DNA from: DUZB01 sp964407525
GTDB taxonomy: Bacteria > Desulfobacterota > DSM-4660 > Desulfatiglandales > Desulfatiglandaceae
DNA length: 23,697 bases
Assembly: GCA_964407525.1 (NCBI GenBank)
Contig: CAYOWC010000040.1
Span: 1 to 23,697 of the forward strand
Direction: 5' to 3'
Both the position numbers and the translations under genes were made by a program. This document shows, one piece after another, positions 13,515 to 20,750 of this stretch (its first letter is position 1; the number at the start of each line of letters is the position of its first letter). The notes under the pieces are model-generated. The model was not told the origin of the DNA and made no database searches. It worked only from the letters and a program-made list of their open reading frames with translations.

Positions 13515-14855
13515 ATGCGATTTGTTGTAATAGGCGGCGATGCCGCGGGGATGAGCGCCGCAAGCCGCGCAAAAAGAAACAAGCCTGATCTTGAAGTGGT
13601 CGTACTGGAACAGTCTGAGGATGTCTCGTACAGCGCTTGCGGAATGCCATACAATATTGCTGATCCGGACAGAGACATGGATGATCTTGTTGTCCGTCAT
13701 GCTCCCGCTTTCAGGGAAAAACAGGGGATCGATCTGCGAACCGGGCACAGGGTTGACGCGATTGATCCCGGCAAACGGGTTGTGTCCGGAGTGGACTCTC
13801 GGGGGGAACTTTTTCACGTTTCTTACGATAAACTTATGATCGCAACGGGCGCTTCCGCCTTGCCCCCGGATTTGCCCGGAATGGTTTTGTCTGGCGTATT
13901 CGTTTTAAAGAACCTGGAAGACGGTAGGAAGATAAAGAATTTTATCAAAAGTACCCCTGTTCGAAAAACGGTTATTATTGGGATGGGATATATTGCCCTG
14001 GAAATGTGCGAGAGCCTCAGGGCCAGGGATATCGATGTGGTGATGGTAAAGCCGGGACCGAAACTGTTGCCATGGATGAACAGGGAGATGGCATCAGTTG
14101 TTCGGTCTGAAATCGAAGACCAGCATGTGCGTTTGCACTCGGGCACTGAAATACATGGAATTGAAAGAAAAGGCGAATCTTTGATTGTCCATTGCAATGG
14201 TCTGGATCTGGTTGGTCAGATGGTCCTGGTGGCCACTGGGGTCAGGCCCAACAGCAATATTGCAGAACGTGCGGGTCTGGTTGTGGGACCGTCGTCAGAG
14301 ATTTCCGTGGCAAGAGACTTGAAGACTTCCGACGAAAATATCTATTCCGCCGGAGATTGCGCCGACGCGTTGCATGTGGTCACAGGGAAAAAGACCTGGA
14401 TTCCGCTGGCCCTGAGAGCCAATCGCGGAGGTTGGGCTGTTGCCGATAATGTTACCGGGAAATCGGTTACGTTAGAGGGGGTGGCTGGTACTGCCGTTTT
14501 TCAGGTTTTTGATCTTCAGGTGGCTCGCACCGGACTTTGTATGAAAGAGTCGGAGGACAGCGGTTTTGACCCGGTAGAGATGGTCATAAAAAGCCGGTCA
14601 AGGGCACACGCCCATCCTGGTTCCAGCACCATGTATGTGCAGATGGTAGGTGACCGACTTTCTGGAAGAATCCTTGGGGCTCAGATGGTCGGCAAAGAAG
14701 GCGTTGCACACAGAATTAATGCCGTTGCTGTTGCCCTCCACCAATGTATGACCGTTGAGGCCTTTAGCCAGTGTGACCTGGCTTACGCGCCCCCTTTCGG
14801 GCCGGTATGGGATCCGATGCTCACCTGCGCCAACCAGCTTCTGAAAAAAATGTGA
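13515..14855 (+). CDS. FAD-dependent pyridine nucleotide-disulfide oxidoreductase, CoA-disulfide reductase/NADH oxidase type
   Basis: 446 residues, with a GGGAG ribosome binding site about eight bases before the ATG. Seen: the FAD-binding start MRFVVIGGDAAGMSAASRA, the single active-site cysteine in SYSACGMPY (Cys42), the NAD(P)H-binding VIIGMGYIALEM in the middle, the TSDENIYSAGDCAD second FAD motif, and a C-terminal dimerisation domain. The single Cys42 rather than a CxxxxC pair places it with CoA-disulfide reductases, NADH oxidases and persulfide reductases of the same family. Length is normal. Its cytoplasmic role is probably thiol/disulfide or persulfide reduction, or NADH oxidation; the sequence alone does not decide. 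It lies between the ETF-alpha fusion and mltG (12 bp). Confidence 0.85.
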   Translation: MRFVVIGGDAAGMSAASRAKRNKPDLEVVVLEQSEDVSYSACGMPYNIADPDRDMDDLVVRHAPAFREKQGIDLRTGHRVDAIDPGKRVVSGVDSRGELFHVSYDKLMIATGASALPPDLPGMVLSGVFVLKNLEDGRKIKNFIKSTPVRKTVIIGMGYIALEMCESLRARDIDVVMVKPGPKLLPWMNREMASVVRSEIEDQHVRLHSGTEIHGIERKGESLIVHCNGLDLVGQMVLVATGVRPNSNIAERAGLVVGPSSEISVARDLKTSDENIYSAGDCADALHVVTGKKTWIPLALRANRGGWAVADNVTGKSVTLEGVAGTAVFQVFDLQVARTGLCMKESEDSGFDPVEMVIKSRSRAHAHPGSSTMYVQMVGDRLSGRILGAQMVGKEGVAHRINAVAVALHQCMTVEAFSQCDLAYAPPFGPVWDPMLTCANQLLKKM

Positions 14856-14867
14856 GGATAGAGGGGT

Positions 14868-15908
14868 TTGATTCAGCTTTCCGCCAAGAGAACCATAGTG
14901 CTCTTTCTTGTTCTGTGCCTGTTGGCGGGGGGGGTAGCTGCCTGGTTTGCACATCTTCTTGTGAACCCGAAAGATAAAATTAGAGAGGATCAGCTCTTTA
15001 TTGTGAAAGAGGGTTCTACTCTGAAACAGGTGGCTTCGAGTCTTGAAAGGGACGGAATTGTCAATTCACGGTACCCCATGATTGTATGGGGGAAACTCAA
15101 TGGCAATGACAAAAAAATTAAAGCTGGTGAGTACAGGCTTGGTTCCCATATGGCGCCCGTCAAAATCATGGAGACGCTGATCAAAGGGAATATCCTGTCG
15201 TATTCCATGACGATTCCCGAAGGTTTTACTGTGAAGCAGATTGCAGATCTTCTGCATGAGAAAGGTCTCTGCGACAAAGAAGCGTTCTTGTCTTCAGTCC
15301 ATGAGGCGCCTGAAGGGAAAGACGGCGAAATTCAGGCGCCGAATCTTGAAGGATACCTTTATCCCGACACGTACAAGTTCGCCCGAGGGATTTCGCCCGT
15401 CTCCATCGTCCATATGATGATAGAGCGTTTCAAGGAACAAACCCTGCCCTTCAGAGAGAAAATAGATGGATCAGGCATGACAATGGATGAGATTGTTACC
15501 ATTGCGTCTATTGTTGAAAAAGAAACCGGGACTGCTGAGGAACGTCCCGTCATTGCAAGTGTATTTTTGAACCGCCTGAAAAAAGGAATGCGGCTTGAAA
15601 GCGACCCTACGGTCATCTATGGAATCGCAGATTTCAACGGTAACCTCACTAAGAAAGATTTGAAACGGCCCGGGCCTTATAATACGTATACGAAAAAGGG
15701 CCTCCCGGCAGGTCCTATTGCCAACCCGGGAATTGATTCTATTCACGCAGTTCTTTATCCATCCGAAACCGACTTTCTCTTCTTTGTATCTAAGAATAAT
15801 GGGACCCATTATTTCTCAAAAACTTTAAGAGAGCACAACAGGGCGGTTCGTAAATATCAGCAAAGGTCCCGAAAAAAATCGGGGCGAAGGAAGGCAACGG
15901 GAGGCTGA
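14868..15908 (+). CDS. mltG: Endolytic murein transglycosylase MltG (YceG-like)
   Basis: 346 residues from a TTG start, with GAGG about ten bases upstream; no better start is available. MltG cleaves nascent glycan strands at the inner membrane and so sets strand length. Seen: one N-terminal membrane helix (about residues 8-32), a LysM-like region (LFIVKEGSTLKQVASSLE), and the YceG catalytic domain with IPEGFTVKQIADLL, YLYPDTYKF, ASIVEKETGTAEER (the catalytic Glu is in the EKET motif, 217-220), LNRLKKGM, SDPTVIYG and the terminal NNGTHYFSKTLREHN signature. Length and motif order are normal. It is packed 12 bp after the reductase and 5 bp before the regulator gene. Confidence 0.95.
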   Translation: MIQLSAKRTIVLFLVLCLLAGGVAAWFAHLLVNPKDKIREDQLFIVKEGSTLKQVASSLERDGIVNSRYPMIVWGKLNGNDKKIKAGEYRLGSHMAPVKIMETLIKGNILSYSMTIPEGFTVKQIADLLHEKGLCDKEAFLSSVHEAPEGKDGEIQAPNLEGYLYPDTYKFARGISPVSIVHMMIERFKEQTLPFREKIDGSGMTMDEIVTIASIVEKETGTAEERPVIASVFLNRLKKGMRLESDPTVIYGIADFNGNLTKKDLKRPGPYNTYTKKGLPAGPIANPGIDSIHAVLYPSETDFLFFVSKNNGTHYFSKTLREHNRAVRKYQQRSRKKSGRRKATGG

Positions 15909-15913
15909 GGAAT

Positions 15914-16834
15914 ATGGAAAAGAGATTGTTTCTTACGACAAAGGAAGTATCTCAATTTTTGAAGATAAACGAGAAAATGGTGTATACTCTCGTGGCGGAA
16001 AAGGATCTGCCTGCCACGAAGGCGACCGGAAAATGGCTCTTTCCAAAACATCTTGTGGAACAGTGGTTGGAAAACCGTACGGTAAACTATCCCAAGAAAA
16101 ACGATTCTTTTCCTCCCAACCATGACCTTCTCATTATATGTGGGAGCAATGATATCCTTCTCGACAAGGCCATGTCTCTGTTTAACCAGAGCTGTGAAGA
16201 CCATGTTGCCGTTTTTGGAAACCTGGGGAGCCTGGGAGGGATTCGAGCGCTCAGGAAAGGAAATTGTCACATTGCTTCAAGTCACCTCCTCCAGGAGAAC
16301 GGCCAGGAATACAATTTTGGGTTTGCTGAAAATGAAATGGGACGGTTGCCTGGAATAATCAATTTTTGTAAGCGGGAGCAGGGATTTCTTGTGGCTAAGG
16401 GAAACCCCGAAAACATTCAGAACGTGGCGGATCTGGCAAAACCAGGATTAAGAATCGTCAATCGGCCTCTTGGTACTGGAACCCGACTGTTGTTTGACGA
16501 TGAATTGAAGAAAGCGAATCTTGACGGTTCGCGAATTAAGGGATATGAGAAAGAGGTGTCCCGCCACCTCGATGTGGGGTTAGAGGTGCTTGCCGGTCGT
16601 GCCGATGTTGCTCCCGGCATCCGGGCTGTGGCGGGACTTCTTAACCTGGATTTCTTGCATCTTCGTTGGGAGCGCTTTGATTTTCTCATACAGAAGGCGC
16701 GTTTTTTTGAAAAAGGCGTGCAATTGTTTTTGAATTTCCTTTCGGACCGGTCCTTCAGGGATATAGCTCAAGATCTTGAGGGATATGACCTTGAGCTTTG
16801 CGGAAAAATGGTTTTCCCCATGGAGACGGTGTAA
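15914..16834 (+). CDS. Excisionase-type HTH regulator with a PBP-like ligand-binding domain
   Basis: 306 residues. Residues 5-55 (LTTKEVSQFLKINEKMVYTLVAEKDLPATKATGKW...) form a MerR/excisionase-type helix-turn-helix. From about residue 70 onward a periplasmic-binding-protein-like domain (PF12727 type) follows, with GSLGGIRALRKGNCHIASSHLL, VNRPLGTGTRLLFDDEL and AGRADVAPGIRAVAG. Known of the family: cytoplasmic one-component regulators, often tied to molybdate/tungstate or other oxyanion uptake and molybdenum-cofactor genes. The ligand here is unknown and no ABC uptake genes are adjacent. It is wedged between mltG (5 bp) and an MFS transporter (14 bp), so that transporter is its most likely target. 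Confidence 0.85.
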   Translation: MEKRLFLTTKEVSQFLKINEKMVYTLVAEKDLPATKATGKWLFPKHLVEQWLENRTVNYPKKNDSFPPNHDLLIICGSNDILLDKAMSLFNQSCEDHVAVFGNLGSLGGIRALRKGNCHIASSHLLQENGQEYNFGFAENEMGRLPGIINFCKREQGFLVAKGNPENIQNVADLAKPGLRIVNRPLGTGTRLLFDDELKKANLDGSRIKGYEKEVSRHLDVGLEVLAGRADVAPGIRAVAGLLNLDFLHLRWERFDFLIQKARFFEKGVQLFLNFLSDRSFRDIAQDLEGYDLELCGKMVFPMETV

Positions 16835-16848
16835 GACAAAGGTGCGGT

Positions 16849-18234
16849 ATGAATGTGCGGGCGAAGAAAAGAATTTTGACCGAATCGGGGGAGAAACGTT
16901 ATCCCCCGGCTCTTCTGTCCTGGCTCGTCTGGGGGCTTGGCGCCGCTTTCTATTGTACCGGCTTTTACCAGCGGGTTGCCCCTGCCGTTATGACCGATTA
17001 CCTGATGGCTGATTTCCGTCTGGGAGCTGCTGAACTGGGCAGTTTTTCCGCCTTTTATTTTTACAGTTATGTCCTGATGCAGGTGCCTACCGGAATCCTT
17101 GCGGATTATTGGGGGCCGAGGAGGTTGCTTGCAGCGGGGGCTTTTGTTGCGGCGTTGGGGACCTTTTTCTTCGCTTTGGGAGAATCCATTGTTCTGGCAA
17201 ATCTTGGTCGGCTGCTCATTGGCGGATCCGTGGGAGTTGCTTTTGTTTCCGTGTTAAAGCTGGCAGCCCACTGGTTCCCTCCCCATCGGTATGCCATGAC
17301 CAGCGGGTTGGCTCTGTGTTTCGGTCTTGTGGGCGCCGTCACGGCGGGAGTTCCACTGCGGTTCCTGGTTGAACAGTTTGGCTGGCGATCGGTCATGTTT
17401 GTTTCCGCTGTTTTCGCTTCGGCGCTTACCGTTGCTATCTGGGTGTTTGTGAGGGATGATCCCGGGGAAAAAGGGTATAAGTCCTTTGTTTCAAAACCGG
17501 GCTCGGATAATCGGTCCGCATCCCAGATCTTTTCCGGCCTGCTCACTGTCCTGCGCTATAAAAATACCTGGCTGGTTTCCCTGGCTCCTTCGGGAATTGC
17601 CGGCCCCTTATTAGCCTTTTCGGGTTTATGGGGTGTCCCCTATTTGATATCCCGTTATGGCCTGACTCAAGCAGAAAGTGCTGGAATCGCATCTCTTCTC
17701 CTGGTGACCTGGGGCTTGGCCGGGCCCGTGTTGGGGGGGCTGTCCGACAGGTTACGCAGAAGGAAACCGCTGTATCTTTCAGGGTGTATTGTGTCATCCG
17801 TGGGATGGATCGTCCTTATCTATCTGCCTGAACTCTCCGTTTGGGCCTTTACGATCATTTTGGCCATTGTCGGCTTTGCTTCGGGATCGATGGTTATCGG
17901 TTTCGCTTTTGTAAAAGAGTCCGTGCCGCCATCCCTGGCAGGAACTGTCTCTGGGGTCTGCAATATGGGGGTTATGTTGGGTCCCATGATTTTACAGCCT
18001 TTGATCGGCTGGGCGCTGGATCTAAACTGGAACGGATTAACGGAAAACGGGATCAGGGTGTATGAAAGGGGAACCTACGATTGGGCATTCGGTCTGATGG
18101 TTGTTTGGTCTATTCTCGGATCGGTGCTGATGTCCTTCAGTACTGAGACGAACTGCAGGCAGATGGTCCTGGAAAAACCTACCAACCCTGTTCAAAGAAA
18201 AAGGAAGGGCAGTGACAAAGATGGGTATTTTTAG
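16849..18234 (+). CDS. Major facilitator superfamily transporter
   Basis: 461 residues. The start at 16849 follows AAAGG at 16838-16842; the longer in-frame start at 16798 overlaps the regulator gene and lacks a ribosome binding site. About 12 hydrophobic segments in two six-helix halves are visible, with the MFS loop 2-3 signature GILADYWGPRRLL and its second-half counterpart GGLSDRLRRRKPL, and YQRVAPAVMTDYLMADF in the first loop, as in organic-anion-type MFS proteins. It is an inner-membrane secondary carrier. The substrate is not deducible. Neighbouring regulator and tight spacing suggest ligand-dependent expression. The last ~25 residues are basic and cytoplasmic. Confidence 0.85.
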   Translation: MNVRAKKRILTESGEKRYPPALLSWLVWGLGAAFYCTGFYQRVAPAVMTDYLMADFRLGAAELGSFSAFYFYSYVLMQVPTGILADYWGPRRLLAAGAFVAALGTFFFALGESIVLANLGRLLIGGSVGVAFVSVLKLAAHWFPPHRYAMTSGLALCFGLVGAVTAGVPLRFLVEQFGWRSVMFVSAVFASALTVAIWVFVRDDPGEKGYKSFVSKPGSDNRSASQIFSGLLTVLRYKNTWLVSLAPSGIAGPLLAFSGLWGVPYLISRYGLTQAESAGIASLLLVTWGLAGPVLGGLSDRLRRRKPLYLSGCIVSSVGWIVLIYLPELSVWAFTIILAIVGFASGSMVIGFAFVKESVPPSLAGTVSGVCNMGVMLGPMILQPLIGWALDLNWNGLTENGIRVYERGTYDWAFGLMVVWSILGSVLMSFSTETNCRQMVLEKPTNPVQRKRKGSDKDGYF

Positions 18235-18236
18235 GC

Positions 18237-18689
18237 GTGGCCTCCTATAAAGGGCATTCTGTAGGAGGAATAGCCGCAGTGGCTGTTTTTCTGGGCTGCC
18301 TCCACCATTTCTTTTCTTTTCAACTGGACTGGGTAGACATTCTGGTTTTTCTGGTAACAGGTCTTTTAGGAGCATTGTTCCCAGATGTGGATACGAACAG
18401 CCGTGGGCAGGATATCTTTTATTCCCTCTTTTTTGTTTTGGATTTCAGTCTTATTGCCTTAAGAAAATTCGAGTACGCCGCGCTTCTGGGTCTCCTGGTA
18501 ATCCTGCCTGTTCTGGGAAAGCACCGGGGGTGGACCCATACCTGGTGGGCCATGCTGATTGTTCCGTTCCCGATCATCCTGTTGCCTGTGTCATTTTTTA
18601 AAGTCGATCCTGTGCCATTGGTCCCCTATTATCTGTGTGCGGTTTCCGGATATTTTTCTCACTTGGTACTGGATTGGAAGTTTAAATAG
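18237..18689 (+). CDS. YdjM/DUF457-family inner-membrane protein, metal-dependent hydrolase-like
   Basis: 150 residues from a GTG start two bases after the transporter stop, so translation is probably coupled; no clear ribosome binding site is seen. Seen: an early His (YKGHSVGG), GALFPDVDTNSRGQ with paired Asp residues, KHRGWTHT, and YFSHLVLDW, arranged between four or so hydrophobic helices. These are the conserved His/Asp clusters of the YdjM family (PF04307), thought to bind metal at the membrane. The actual substrate is not known for the family. Length is typical of the shorter members. It is followed after 13 bp by the first caspase-like gene. Confidence 0.85.
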   Translation: MASYKGHSVGGIAAVAVFLGCLHHFFSFQLDWVDILVFLVTGLLGALFPDVDTNSRGQDIFYSLFFVLDFSLIALRKFEYAALLGLLVILPVLGKHRGWTHTWWAMLIVPFPIILLPVSFFKVDPVPLVPYYLCAVSGYFSHLVLDWKFK

Positions 18690-18702
18690 ATATAGAGAGA
18701 TA

Positions 18703-20571
18703 ATGATCATGAAAGACAAAAGGAAGGGTGCTTGCATAAAGATCTTTTTGTTTGGACTGGCTCTAGCCTGGTGCGTATTCAGTGTCCCAGAGATTTCTGC
18801 CCAAACCTACGACTTTGATGAAGGAATTGAGGTGGTTACAAAGGGGCTTGTCACAGAAAACAGGAAGATCCTGAAAAACAAGAAGATAGCCGTTTTCGGA
18901 ATAATTGAAAGCAAGTCGGAGAAAAGGTGGGAGGTTTCTTCGCATATTGAAGACGGGATTGTGGATGCGCTTGTAAATAATGGATACAGGGTAATTGAGA
19001 GGAGAAGAATTCAGGATGTGATTAAGAAGGAGATCAAGAAAAATACTGATCTGTGGTTTGACCAAGACCGGATTGCCCGATTCGGAAAACTTGTGGGGGC
19101 TGACTATGTTGTGACGGGCAGGTACGTTTTATGGGGGCAGGGGATGCTCAAGATCAGCATACGGGCGATCAATGTTGCCGGCGGAGAGATTGTGGCCGCT
19201 GGCAAGGTGAAGATTCATACAGACAGGATAGCCAATTTACTGAAATTGGAAGAGGAGAAAGAACTCCTGAAAAAGGCCGATGTAAACCCCGATAAACTCG
19301 TTAAGATAACGAGCATTGATGATGTCAGCCACAAGAGTGGAAAACTGGGGAAATACAAAGCACTGGTTATCGGGATTAACGATTATGAAGGTCGGAAAAT
19401 CGCTGATCTTGAAACGCCGGTAAACGATGCGACAGCCATAGCCAAGGTTCTTAAAGAGAAATACGCGTTCGAAGTGAAACTTCTTCTGAACCGTGAAGCG
19501 ACTAAAGAAGCCATATACAAGGAATTGCGGATTTTAACGGTGTCGACAAAGCCAAATGACAGCGTATTGATCTATTTTGCGGGGCATGGAGATCTTGATC
19601 GAACCTATGACGGTGGTTGGTGGATCCCGGCAGACGCTATAGGCGGAAATCCTGTTACGTATCTTGATAATGTTCAGGTTCAAAAAGCGATGCGGAGCAT
19701 GAAGGCCCGACATGTCCTGCTTGTTTCCGATTCCTGTTATTCGGGCACGCTTTTCGGAAAGACCCGGAACCTGCCTCCTGTCATTGATGATAAATATTAC
19801 CTGGGTTTGTATCACGAAAAGAGCAGATGGGGTATGACTTCGGGCAACAAGACGCCGGTGTCTGACCAGGGTACAGGTGGACACAGTGTGTTTGCCTACC
19901 AATTGATCAAGGAATTAGGGAAAAGCAATAAGCCTTTTCTGAGTACCCAGGAACTCTATGCCCGGATAGCTCCTGTTATTACAAATAATTCGGAGCAAAC
20001 ACCGCTTTGTCGTCCCATACTGAATACAGGGGATCAAGGTGGGGAATTTGTGTTTGTGGCATCGGTGAAAAAAGAAGGACCTCTACCTATTCCGAAGGTC
20101 GAACAGAGAGTCCCTGACATTCCTACCCCGAAGGTTAAGCAGAGCATCCTTGACAAGGACATGCTCTTTTGGAAGTCTATTAGATATAGCGATGAACCCG
20201 CACTATTTGGTGCGTATCTGGAAACATTTCCGAAAGGGATTTTTTCCCCTATTGCAAAAAGAAAGATGGAAACCCTTAAGCAAAAAGAAAGGGAGACAGT
20301 TTCCATTTCAACGGTGGTTTTAAAACCCAGGTTATTTGTGACAGTCGAACCGATAGATGCAAGAGTAAGGATTTTGAATATTGCCCCGAAATTTTATCAG
20401 GGGATGGAACTTGATCCCGGCAGTTATCATGTGGAGATTTCAAAAAAAGGATATCGGAAACAGAAAAGGTGGGTGGGTCTGGAAGCAGGTGAGGATAAAA
20501 GGGTTGAAATCAGAATGGAACAATCGCAGGCTTCCAATTTTTTGCTCTGGATTTCAGACTTATTAGAGTAA
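18703..20571 (+). CDS. Exported caspase-like (C14) protein with CsgG-like and PEGA-like domains, copy 1
   Basis: 622 residues. The start at 18703 is chosen by matching the tandem copy; an ATG at 18709 is the alternative, and an earlier frame start inside the YdjM gene is rejected. A Sec signal peptide ends near ISA-QTYDF (cut after residue 33). Residues 59-178 resemble the CsgG/TolB-N-like fold (KKIAVFGIIES, YRVIERRRIQDVI, KLVGADYVVTGRY). From about residue 217 a caspase-like peptidase follows, with KALVIGINDY, catalytic His295 in YFAGHGD and Cys345 in SDSCYSG, so the dyad is intact. A short LFGAYLETFPKG linker motif and a coiled region lead to a PEGA-like domain (about 544-606). It ends with ASNFLLWISDLLE in place of the DUF1566 domains of copy 2. 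The target protein is unknown. Confidence 0.88.
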   Translation: MIMKDKRKGACIKIFLFGLALAWCVFSVPEISAQTYDFDEGIEVVTKGLVTENRKILKNKKIAVFGIIESKSEKRWEVSSHIEDGIVDALVNNGYRVIERRRIQDVIKKEIKKNTDLWFDQDRIARFGKLVGADYVVTGRYVLWGQGMLKISIRAINVAGGEIVAAGKVKIHTDRIANLLKLEEEKELLKKADVNPDKLVKITSIDDVSHKSGKLGKYKALVIGINDYEGRKIADLETPVNDATAIAKVLKEKYAFEVKLLLNREATKEAIYKELRILTVSTKPNDSVLIYFAGHGDLDRTYDGGWWIPADAIGGNPVTYLDNVQVQKAMRSMKARHVLLVSDSCYSGTLFGKTRNLPPVIDDKYYLGLYHEKSRWGMTSGNKTPVSDQGTGGHSVFAYQLIKELGKSNKPFLSTQELYARIAPVITNNSEQTPLCRPILNTGDQGGEFVFVASVKKEGPLPIPKVEQRVPDIPTPKVKQSILDKDMLFWKSIRYSDEPALFGAYLETFPKGIFSPIAKRKMETLKQKERETVSISTVVLKPRLFVTVEPIDARVRILNIAPKFYQGMELDPGSYHVEISKKGYRKQKRWVGLEAGEDKRVEIRMEQSQASNFLLWISDLLE

Positions 20572-20598
20572 TGTGTCTCAGGATCCTGGCTTTGATTA

Positions 20599-20626
20599 TT
20601 GAAATTGAATACTTGACCATTATAGA
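20599..20626 (+). promoter_or_regulatory. Candidate promoter upstream of the second caspase-like gene
   Basis: TTGAAA (20599-20604) and TATAGA (20621-20626) are separated by 16 bases in the AT-rich gap between the two caspase-like genes. This suggests copy 2 can be transcribed on its own. Other TTGA/TATA-like pairs occur nearby, so the call is tentative. Confidence 0.3.
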
Positions 20627-20750
20627 ATGATTTGCGAAACTATAATTTGTATGATAATGACTTAACTGCTTGCCCACTCGACCTCTTAACGAGGCCTTAG
20701 TTCCCATCCCGTCCCAACCAGCAGTTAGTAAAAAGTCTTGGAGAAAGATA

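Noticed and set aside
20656..20730. Inverted repeat taactgct/agcagtta (20663-20670 and 20720-20727) with an ACTTAAC box on the left, resembling an attC site
   Set aside because: Only 8 bp pair, the right end (GTTAGTA) departs from the attC consensus, and no arms with a bulge and unpaired spacer are seen. The site also lies between two genes that clearly arose by tandem duplication.
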